Shown here piece after piece: positions 1 through 9,600 of a DNA stretch of 10,732 nt. The position numbers were made by a program, and so were the translations under genes. Numbering within the stretch: the stretch's first letter is position 1; the number at the start of each line of letters is the position of its first letter. Source of the DNA: an uncultured Flavobacterium sp. (GTDB taxonomy: Bacteria > Bacteroidota > Bacteroidia > Flavobacteriales > Flavobacteriaceae); the NCBI RefSeq assembly GCF_937876455.1, contig NZ_CALFIG010000083.1:1-10732 (forward strand). The letters are read 5' to 3'. A model generated the notes under the pieces. The model saw only the letters and a list, made by a program, of their open reading frames with translations, was not told where the DNA came from and did no database searches.

Positions 1-22
1 AAAAACAAATCGTAATGATTTA

Positions 23-2290
23 ATGTCAATGTATCCGGGACTAGAACACGTCTCTGGTAATTGGGGTAATGATACTTACCGATATAAACTTCCAGAAGGA
101 GGATATTCTTATTATGGAATTTCAAAGACAAGTGATCCTTTGAATCCATATCAATTTGCAATTACAAAAGACCCTAACGCGACAACGCTTACAAAAGCGC
201 CGTTAATTGGTCAAACAACAACTCCAGTCCAAAAAGGTCCAATTACAGTTAATGCTCCAACATTTGATAAACCAAATCCGGGAGTAACATTTGGACAATC
301 AGGATACACTGACCCTTCAGGAAAAACATATAATTACGATGCTGGATATAAGCAAAAAGAAATAATTCCTAATGTTCAAAATTACGCTAAGGGTGGTATG
401 GTAAAAGGCTATGCCAACGGTGGATTTACTTGGGACAAAAACACTACCAACTCCGCGATTAATGCAGGAACTCAATTAGGGACTATGGGGGGTGATTACC
501 TTCAATCTCAAGCAGTAAATTCAAATGGAACAATTGACGCTAAACAAGCTGCTTTAGGCGGTGCTTTATCAGGAGGTGCAAAAGGAGCGCAAATAGGAAT
601 GATGTTTGGTCCACAGGGAGCTTTAATAGGCGCTGGCGCTGGTGCTTTAGTGGGAGCAGGAACAAAATATTTAGGCGCTAACAAGATTAACGAAGGAATA
701 GACTACGGAAATAGATTAGCGGAGTACGATACTGCAAGAAATAAAGAAATGAATCAATACAATTCTGACCTTCAAAAACAAATGGCAGAACGCGGCTATA
801 AACACGGTGGAGAGATTAAGGGAAAAGGCGGTCCAAAAGATGATGCTATTCATGCTAAAGTAAAAGCTGGTTCATTTATAGTTCCAGCAGAAAAAAAAGA
901 AGAGGCTGTGGAAATTAAACGCAAAGTTTTAAGTGCTCCATCAAAAAAAAAAGCTAACCTAAATCAAGCTGGTGGCACTGAAGTTAAACTATCAGATGGA
1001 GAGTTTATGTTTACTCCAGAAGAAACTGAAAAAATTAAAGCAGAATTAGGAGAAGAGGTTTTAGAACATTTAGCTCCTGAAGCTGATGAAAATGAAGTAG
1101 CAAAAAAGAACGGTGGATTATCTCCAAGTAAAGCTAAAGTTATGTTACATGATGGACAAGCAAATGGAAAACCATTGACAGATAAACAACGTAAATATTT
1201 TGGATGGGTGGCAAGCGGAAAAGGATATGCCAGCGGAGGATATATTGAATCTCCAGAAGAAAAAAAATATAAAGCAGCTCAAAAAAGATACGCGGAGTTA
1301 CAAAGCGAAGAAAGCCAACTTAAAGGCAATAAATCAGCAGCAAGTAGATTATTTGATGTGAGAGCTGAAAGAACAGCACTTGAAAAAGAATATGGTTTTA
1401 ATAACCAACTTAACAATATTCCTTCTAAATCCGGCGCAGCCATAGAAAAGGCTTTAGGAAATTCTGCCCCTTCATCACAGATTACTAAAGTTGGAACTAA
1501 AAAAGCTCCTATGATTGGTAAATATACATTACCAACAGGAGAAACAAGCGATACTGAAGTTCCTAAAACAGAACCTAAGTATAAATTACCAAGCTATGAT
1601 AAATTAACTGAAAATTCTTTATCCGATTCTGCATTAGCGGCGGAGAAAGATTTAGCAAAAGCACAAGAAGACAGAAACAAAAGCAATCAGTATTTAGGTA
1701 AAGGATTAGATGTATTAGGAAATGTAGCTGGTAATGCGGCTAATTATTTCTTACCATACAAGCAATATAAAATGGGTCAGGAATATTTATCTAAAGCAGG
1801 ACCAAGGCCTAAAGATACTTACGATCCAGACTTTATAGCATCAGTGAACAAGGCACAACAAAACGCTAAATTCGGATTTAATCCAGAGGAACAAGCGATG
1901 AATAATTCTAAGAACCTACAAGCTTTAAAAAGCAATATGGATGCTGCTAGATTATATGGTGGTGGAAGTGCTGGTTCTTATGTGTTGAGTAGAGATGCTG
2001 CAAATAATTATTATAATCGCGGACTTGCTAATTCTGTAGCCAACAAAAATTTAATGTTAGGAAAGCAGCAGTATGCGGACCATCTTGCAATGGCAAAATC
2101 AGACAAGAGTCGTCAACTTTTTAATGACTCTATGAACGCGTGGCAACAAAACACTGGAGCTGGTAGTAATTTGGTTTCTTCAGCACTTAACAATGCAATT
2201 GGAGCGAAGCGATATAATGATGAGTTGAATTTTATGAGGGAGTTGGAATCAAAGTCTAACCCTTGGTCGAACTATAATATCAATATTTAA
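23..2290 (+). CDS. Phage internal virion / DNA-ejection candidate protein with Gly-zipper segment
   Basis: This 755-aa phage structural protein has no enzymatic motif that I can see. In order it shows: a Pro/Thr/Gly-rich N-terminal part (about 1-120); a KGGMVKGYANGG motif (123-134); a long Gly/Ala-rich hydrophobic stretch (176-218) with GxxxG spacings, suited to membrane insertion; two related motifs, GPKDDAIHAKVKAGSFIVP (270-288) and EVKLSDGEFMFTPEE (320-334); then SPSKAKVMLHDG followed by GKPLTDKQRKYFG (367-394). A charged helical or coiled-coil region follows (about 405-460), and the C-terminus is Asn/Gln/Ala-rich and helical (about 555-755). The DGEF and GKPLTDKQ motifs recur in phage virion proteins, from my memory of such families. 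It overlaps the next gene by one base (TAATG) and heads a three-gene set, so I infer a role like T7 gp14 (membrane-inserting ejection protein). The start is uncertain: the frame stays open to the window edge, but TAATG at 21-25 repeats the junction style used downstream. A tail tape measure is a less likely alternative. Confidence 0.6.
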   Translation: MSMYPGLEHVSGNWGNDTYRYKLPEGGYSYYGISKTSDPLNPYQFAITKDPNATTLTKAPLIGQTTTPVQKGPITVNAPTFDKPNPGVTFGQSGYTDPSGKTYNYDAGYKQKEIIPNVQNYAKGGMVKGYANGGFTWDKNTTNSAINAGTQLGTMGGDYLQSQAVNSNGTIDAKQAALGGALSGGAKGAQIGMMFGPQGALIGAGAGALVGAGTKYLGANKINEGIDYGNRLAEYDTARNKEMNQYNSDLQKQMAERGYKHGGEIKGKGGPKDDAIHAKVKAGSFIVPAEKKEEAVEIKRKVLSAPSKKKANLNQAGGTEVKLSDGEFMFTPEETEKIKAELGEEVLEHLAPEADENEVAKKNGGLSPSKAKVMLHDGQANGKPLTDKQRKYFGWVASGKGYASGGYIESPEEKKYKAAQKRYAELQSEESQLKGNKSAASRLFDVRAERTALEKEYGFNNQLNNIPSKSGAAIEKALGNSAPSSQITKVGTKKAPMIGKYTLPTGETSDTEVPKTEPKYKLPSYDKLTENSLSDSALAAEKDLAKAQEDRNKSNQYLGKGLDVLGNVAGNAANYFLPYKQYKMGQEYLSKAGPRPKDTYDPDFIASVNKAQQNAKFGFNPEEQAMNNSKNLQALKSNMDAARLYGGGSAGSYVLSRDAANNYYNRGLANSVANKNLMLGKQQYADHLAMAKSDKSRQLFNDSMNAWQQNTGAGSNLVSSALNNAIGAKRYNDELNFMRELESKSNPWSNYNINI

Positions 2291-3696
2291 TGAATTTAGG
2301 AAACGCTAACGCATTTGCGGTCGATTTAGGGTATGATAAACAGGTAAACGACTTAAGATACCGTCAACAAGCTTTTAAGAATCAAGAGGCTTTAAATGAA
2401 GCCAAGAGAAGACTTTTTGAACAAGATTTGGACTACCAAAACGGAGGCAATAGCTTTGACCAGCCTTTAGTAAAAGCAGAGAACCAAAAGATAGTTCAGC
2501 AAATAGGAGATTTTATCGCGGATAATCCTGATTGGGAAACTAATTTTCAAAAAAGAGGGATTGTAAAGCAAATGAAGCAATCCTTAAAAGATAATCCAAC
2601 GGTTCTTAGAGCTATGGCTACTAACGATAATCGTAAAAAACTTTATGATTACGCTGCTTCTGTAAAAGGAAAAGAAGGACAATTTGACGAAGATGATTTT
2701 CATAATGAACTTTTAAAATATCAGAACTATGAAATGTTTGGTAATCCTGATGGAGAAGAGGCAGCTTCTAAAGAAGGATATAAGCCTTATTTATTTACTA
2801 GGCCTACTGATTATATTGATGAGAATAAAGCGTTCAGGGAAATCGGAAATGGCTTTAAAGACATGAAGGTTAAGGCTATTAAAGGAGGACTTGGAGCTTA
2901 TGAAGAATATGCTAATCCTGTTACTTTAAAAGCAACCGCGCAACAAATGTATGCTCAAAATAAAAAGCAATTTGATAAAGTGGCTCAAAAATATGGCGTT
3001 GATCCTATTTCATATATTATGGATGGAATAGACGCTAATATTGGAAAGAAACGAGATATGGGAGATTATGGTCTTACTAAGGCTATGGCTCTTGAAAAAT
3101 ACAAGCACAGTTTACAAGGCGGCGGAGAAGAAGGCAATAATTATAGAATGGCTATTCTTAATCAGAATGCAAGTATGGTTCCTGCTGATTTAATTAATGA
3201 TATAGTAGGAGACGGTGCTCCAACAATTATTAAGAGTAAGGACGGTAAAGTGACAGATGTAACTGGGCTTTTCAAAACTAAAAATACTGGGTATAATTTT
3301 AAAGCAGACCCTACAGGAAAAAATAAAGGACTAAATGGAGTGAGGTACGCAGAGTCAATTGGATACATTCCAATGGAACAAGCTATTGAAATGGGAATTG
3401 TGGACAAGGGGTTTCCTGTGTTTGGAGATGACGAGGTAAATCATAATTATAAAGATTATGCTCAGATTGTTACTTCTCAAGATGATAAAGGAGGTGCGGT
3501 AAAAGCAGTTAAGATTACAGCGTTTAAACCATTTGATGAACGTAATCCAGCAAACGAAGGAGTGTTTAATGCCAAGACTATGACTACTAAACAGCGTCCA
3601 ATGCCAAGTAATATGTATCAAGAAAGTGAACAATTATTTGAAGACGAGGCTGGAAATTTATTTGATGCTAAAGGAAACTTTGTAAAAAAGAAATGA
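2290..3696 (+). CDS. Phage structural protein, middle member of the putative ejection set
   Basis: This is a 468-aa soluble protein with no signal peptide and no membrane segment. The N-terminal part (about 1-130) is helical and highly charged, with a conserved-looking block around NPDWETNFQKRG (79-90) followed by SLKDNPTVLRAM (98-109). I associate that pattern with uncharacterised structural proteins of environmental and Bacteroidota phages. The part from about 290 onward is richer in strand-forming and Gly/Asp-turn segments, and the extreme C-terminus is lysine-rich (KGNFVKKK). The start is fixed by the TAATG overlap with the preceding stop. The end overlaps the next start as ATGA, so translation of all three genes is probably coupled. 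No Shine-Dalgarno sequence precedes it. By position and size between a membrane-prone protein and a giant protein, I infer a gp15-like internal virion or cargo protein. Sequence homology to T7 gp15 is not visible. No catalytic motif is recognised. Confidence 0.6.
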   Translation: MNLGNANAFAVDLGYDKQVNDLRYRQQAFKNQEALNEAKRRLFEQDLDYQNGGNSFDQPLVKAENQKIVQQIGDFIADNPDWETNFQKRGIVKQMKQSLKDNPTVLRAMATNDNRKKLYDYAASVKGKEGQFDEDDFHNELLKYQNYEMFGNPDGEEAASKEGYKPYLFTRPTDYIDENKAFREIGNGFKDMKVKAIKGGLGAYEEYANPVTLKATAQQMYAQNKKQFDKVAQKYGVDPISYIMDGIDANIGKKRDMGDYGLTKAMALEKYKHSLQGGGEEGNNYRMAILNQNASMVPADLINDIVGDGAPTIIKSKDGKVTDVTGLFKTKNTGYNFKADPTGKNKGLNGVRYAESIGYIPMEQAIEMGIVDKGFPVFGDDEVNHNYKDYAQIVTSQDDKGGAVKAVKITAFKPFDERNPANEGVFNAKTMTTKQRPMPSNMYQESEQLFEDEAGNLFDAKGNFVKKK

Positions 3697-6600
3697 GCGA
3701 GAATCCAAAACCAGTAGGTAAATTAAAGCCTGTTGATATAAAACCTGTAGGTAAATTGACTCCAGTTAATTCTACCGTAAGTGGATTTAATAAAGATGCT
3801 GTTATGGTTACTCCAGAAATGAAGATTGACCAAATAGCAGAAACTTTACCTGATTTTGGAGAGGGAGATACAGAATATAAAAAACAAGTATTTAAAGAGC
3901 TTGCTTTAAAAGGCGCTACTAAAGAACAGTTAAGTGACGCTTATTTAACAATGTCCGGCAAACATCCTTTACAAGAAGGAAATGATAAATATTATTATGA
4001 TAAAAAAGGAATGCCAGTTCCTTTAAAATCAGGTGAACGTCCACCGCAAGGTTATGATGTAGCAAATGATTATTGGGGCACTCAAGAAGAAGCTAACAAT
4101 GATTCGTTTTTAACTTCTGCTGGCAAACATATTTACAACGGTGTTTTAAAAGGCGTAGAAGGCATTGAGGGGCTTGCTAATTTACCTTATGCTTTAGCAA
4201 CAGGTAATGACGCAGAGTGGTATAAGAATGCTCAAAATAGAATAGAGTCAAGTTTATTTAAAACTCCAGAATATGAGAAAGAAGGTGTATTTTTTAATCC
4301 TATTGGTATTAAAAGTGTTGGGGACTTTTTTGACCCTGAGAGATATGACTTTTCAAAAAATACAATACAAGGCGCGGCGCTTCAAGGATTAGAATCAGTT
4401 GCTTCGTTTCTAACAGGAACTAAAGGTATTGGAGCTGCTGGTAAATTAGTTGGTTCTGCTGCTGAAGGTGCTGAGTTAATAAGTGAGGGGGGTAAGCTCT
4501 CAAATATTCTACAAGGTGCTGGAAATACAGCTCAAAAACTTCACGCGTTCGGTGGAGCATACGCTATATCAATGCCTGAGATTTTAGATTACATGGATAA
4601 GAATGGCGTTCAAGGCAGGGAGAAATATGCTTTAGCTTCAGCCATTGCCGTTCCGTTTGCACTCACTGAAATGTTGTTTGGTACAGAAGGATTAATGGTA
4701 AAGAACCAAGCTGCCAGAGATGCTAAAAAAGCAGTTATTAAAGGAATTGTGGATGGAGTAACTAAAAACGCGGATGGTACAATTAGTAAAGAATTTATAG
4801 AAAAAGCATTTGAAGCTACCACTAAAGAAGCGGCCAAGTTAAATAAAAGTTTAATAAGAGAAGTTGGTGAAAATGTAGTAGAAGAGGCCGCAACTGAAGG
4901 GATACAGGAATTTGAAAAAGTAGGGCTTTCAGAACTTTATGATCGTATTTCAAAAGAAGATAATTTTAAGAAAGACCCATTAAGTTTAAATGCTTTTGGA
5001 GATTATTACAATTCAATGTTGAGCGGTGCTGCTGGAGCAATGGGTCCGGGAACATCTGCCACTATTCAGAAACGTAAACAAGATTTGCAGGAAAAACAAT
5101 CCGCGAATATTTATAACATTGTTTCTAAGGGAGAGTCAGAAGCTCTTAAAAAGAATGTTGTTAAAGCTCAGGCTGAAGGCGAGATAACTAAAGAACAAGC
5201 AGAAGCTACTTTATTTAAGATTGATTCTTATAATATGTTTAATGAGCAGTCCAAAGGACTTAATTTAAACGACGAGAGTAAGAAAAGATTATTTGAATTA
5301 ACATTTCAAAAGCAAAATTTGGAAGATCAAATACCAAGCGATTACGAGGAAAGTAAAATGAATGGTATTGAGCAAGGTCAGATTAACGCGAAGAAAAAAC
5401 AAGCTAAAGAATTACAGAATGAGATTGATAAAATTATTCACGATTCCACAGTTAAAGAAGGCCGAGAAACAACAGCTCAAAAAACTCAGGATGAGATTAC
5501 AAAAGATGAGCAAGCTAAAGCCAAGGATGTAACTAAAGCTGAGACAGAAATTATTCAAGATGATGCGGTGGCTGATGAAAAACCAGCTAAGAAAAACGAA
5601 GAAGGAAAAGTTGAATATGAAGTACCTCAATATGTAAAAGACGAAAAACGTAATTACAATGAGATTCCAAAAGATGAATGGAATGACCCATCATTCTTTG
5701 CTCAAACTAAACAACATAAATTAGCTCAATATATCAATCAACAGAAAGATAAATTTGTTGAAGGTAAAATTGTAGTGGATAATGAGTACAAAGACGCTAC
5801 AGGGCATGATGTACAAACATTTGGAATTATGTTACCTGATGGTAAAATGATTCGTTTTGCATCTTCAATGAAGCGTAGGCCTTCTAAAGAGGCTGCGGGG
5901 GGTTATCGCGGATTTACTTATGAAGAAAATTTTAGCGATAGAGATAATCCAATTGGAGCTGATGTAGGGCTTAAAGTAGTTAAGCTTAAAGACTCAGGAC
6001 GTAAGGTTATTTTCATTTATAACAACGAACAAGGTCCAAAGAGGGGTAAGCATATCGGAATGGTTAAAGAAACGTTACGCGGCAAATCTATTTATTCTGA
6101 GCATGACATTGAAGAAATGAAACATCTTCAGATGACTGATATGAGTAGTGGAGGTGAGCAAACTGAGGTAAAGCCAGAAAAACCTACTCCAAAAGGACCA
6201 GCAGATGTTAAAATAGTACAACCCAAGATAGTATTAGAGCAACCTACACGTGAGAATTTCCGTAAAAGGTTCATAGAAGACCGTATTCAGAAATTAAAAG
6301 ATAAGGGGTATTATGACCCATCTTTACACAAAATTTATGAAGCATCGGCTAATAAACAATTTGAATTTTTAAATCCGTTATATGGAAAAGAAACCGCTGG
6401 AGAAACGACCGTTGAAGCCGGAACAACTCAAGAAGCTGAATCAAAAAATACTGGCAGCAGCAATGAAGTTAAAGTTAAAAAACAAGGAACAAAAAGACTA
6501 AACCAGAAAGTCAAAGACCCTGTTCGTAAAAAAGCTATGAAGATAGAGGTGTTTAGCCCCTATCATTTAGCTATGCAACATTTTATAGGAGGTGGATTTA

Positions 6601-9600
6601 TTGACCGCAAATCAGTTGAAGATTTATATGGAGGCGATCCTAGTGAAGCAAATAAACGCTCTCACATGGTGCTTAGTAAAATTAAGTACGCTAACACTAA
6701 TAAAATCCCTACAATTGACGAATTAGCTCATAATCTATGGGAGTCTAATAAGGATAAAAACAACGCTGAAACAGAAGATTACAAGAATGCTATTGAAGAG
6801 GTGATACAAAAGTATCTTTCGCCTGTTCCAATGGCTCACGATTTAATTGAGGCGTTTGATGAGTCAATTACTCCTAATGAAGAATTAGTAAGTGAACTTT
6901 ATGAACAAGCTGAAGAAAACGATGTAGTTGATGAAGTTAATAAAATTACTGACGCTTTAGAAAATGAAAGTGATGAGGCATTGAATAAAATCGCGGATGA
7001 CCAAAAGGCATTTGATAAATGGGAAGAAGATACTGATATTGAAAATTATGAAGGAGATGTTCCTTTCCAAAAACAATCAAATTTAAAAGGAGACATCTCT
7101 AAAATAGTTGAAACACTACAAAAGGCTATGCCTAAAATTAAAGTAGTGTATGATGAAAATTTAGTTGACAATGAAGGCAAGCCAGTTGCGGGTAAATTAG
7201 TAAAAGACACAATTACTATTAATCCCCACAGAACGGGAACCGACACTCCTATTCACGAATATGGACACGTATTTATAGATTCTATAGGATACAACAATCC
7301 AAAGATTCAAGCTGCTATTAAACAACTTCAAAACACTCCTTTATGGAAAGAAATTGCTGATAGATACCCAGAGCTTAATGAAGAAATGTTGGCTAAGGAA
7401 GTATTGGCAGAGGCTATTGGTAGAGAAGGAGCTGGAGTATTTGATAAAGTGAGTGAACAGAATAAGTTTTTACAATTCTTGGACTATCTATACGCGTGGT
7501 TAAAAGCTAAACTTGGACTTGATAAGAACATTGCTAAATCGCTTGCTAAACAAATAATTTCAGGTATTGGCACTAAAGAAATGGTTGGGACAAATGAGAC
7601 TGAGCAATTACAAAAAGCTAAGCCCCTTCCAAAGAAAGTATTGGCTAAGACTGAAAAATACAAAGATTTGTCAATTGAAGATTTACAGTTCCGTATTAAT
7701 GAATTAAATGAAGCTGGTGAAGCTAAGGGAGATGATTATAAAGCACTACAAATTCAACTTGGTTATAAGATAGGAGAAAAGCAACGCGAGGTTCTAAGAA
7801 CAAGTGAAAAATTTGTGGATGACATCGCTAATAAAATTGATCTTAGCAAGAAAGATGTATTGTTTAAGAACTTATCTCACATGACTGAAGCTGTTCCTGA
7901 ATTACAAGCTTTTGAAACTGAATTCGAGAATGCTGAGTTTGACAAGACCGCTGAGCAATACGAGTTAAACAACGAACTTGAGAGATTGGCTAAGGCGGTG
8001 GTAAAAGAAAAGAATAAGCAGTTAGGTTTAAAAGAACGCATTGGTCAGTTATTTACTTCCGATTCGGCGAAGTATTTTGATTTTGTAGAAAAAGATGGAG
8101 AGTATGTAAGTGGTGAAGGCTTGACTAAAGCTCAAAAGGATTTCTTAGACTTTATGAAGAAATTACAAAAGCTAAGAAATGAGCAGTATTTAGAGTCTGG
8201 AAATACAGGAGAGATTGATGATATTATAAAAGTGGATGAAGGGGCAAAAGAGGCCTTTAAAACACACGGAATAGTCGCGGCGTTCTCAGCTTACTTAGGA
8301 AATAGTTTCGCTCTTAAATCGGCGGATATTGATTTTAAAGACCCGCAAACAGGAAAAAGACAAGTTATACCTTATAGTGAAGTTGAAAAACGATTAATTG
8401 AATATGGTAAAGAAGGACCAGTTCAAAAAGCGAATGCTTTACGGTTGCTTCTAAAATATAATTTTAAAGCACGTAGAAATACTGGAGATAAAATAGGTCA
8501 GTACAATATAAGTCCAACAGGACAGCTTAACAATAAATTCTTAAAACCGCGCGATAAAGACCGTGGTTATTCAAAAGACTTTTATAAAGCCGCTCAAATG
8601 TTTATTTCTGATTATACTCACACTAAACATTTAAGTAAGTTAACTCCATTAATTGATTCTATTGAATTACTTAATAAGTATGGTTTTGGAGAACAAATGG
8701 CTAAACCTAATGTAGTGAAGTGGATTCAAGACTGGAAAGACCTTCATTTATTCAAAAACGAAAAACAAGGTCAGTTAGGTCCAGAAGTTGATGCTCTTTT
8801 ACGAACACTTAGAAAAGCCACTTCTCTTGCTGTGATGTCTTTTAATATTCCAGCAGCAGGATGGAACTTAGCTACAGGTATTTATAATAATATTAGAAAT
8901 GAAAGTTTTGCCTTACAAAAGAAAGGTACTGAAAGATTATTTTTAGGATTAGATAGAAGTAAATTTAAAGGTTATAATAAAAAAGCCGCGAATATAATAG
9001 AGAAATACCAAGCGGTTGCCTCTGATTATAATTCAAATCCTAAACTAACTGGTGGTAAAATTTGGGATAAGCTAGCTCATGGACTTACAAGAGAGGCCGA
9101 ATATGTAATTCAAGGCTCTATGTTCTTAGGTCAGCTTACGGACGAAGAATGGAATGCTTTTGATGATGAAGGTAATCTTAAGTACAGGAGCAAAGAGAAG
9201 GCTATTAAGCAGAAGATGATTAAGTATAAGAATAGAGTTTCTGATATTCAAGGTAAATACAATCAGAAAGATGTTCGTAATTATATGCTTACTGAATTTG
9301 GAAAGTCGGCCTCGCAGTTCAAAAATTGGCTCCCGGACGCTTTAAGAATTAGATTCGGCGACAAGTACTTAACTACTGAGCTAGATGAAAAAGGAAATAA
9401 AGTAGTGGTGGAAAAAGGCGGTACATTTAGAGGTCCGATCAAAGAGCTTTATGACAGTTTTAAACAAGAAGGTCCAAAGGCTATTTGGAATAACAAGAAT
9501 GCAATGGCTAACCTTAAAGGTGCTATGACGGTTGCTGCGCTGTTATCAATTCAGTTGGGGGGAGATGATGATGAGAAAAACAGAAGAAAAGGAGATGTTA

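Noticed and set aside
23..2290. Tail tape-measure label for the first protein
   Set aside because: It lacks the long continuous helical and coiled-coil character of tape measures, has a single Gly-zipper stretch, and is followed by coupled ejection-like genes.
3162..3633. Two overlapping minus-strand open frames (3162-3407 and 3355-3633)
   Set aside because: They lie entirely inside the 468-aa gene, have biased hydrophobic composition typical of antisense readings, and show no start context or recognisable domain.
4610..4837. Minus-strand open frame of 75 codons
   Set aside because: It is the antisense of the Ala-rich segment of the giant gene; the Ser/Val/Leu-rich translation is an artefact of that composition.
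5412..5630. Minus-strand open frame of 72 codons, very Phe/Leu/Ser-rich and membrane-like
   Set aside because: It is antisense to a Lys/Glu-rich helical region, which always yields Phe/Leu/Ser-rich false membrane proteins.
7046..7246. Minus-strand open frame of 66 codons
   Set aside because: It is antisense to the segment before the HEYGH motif and has no independent support.
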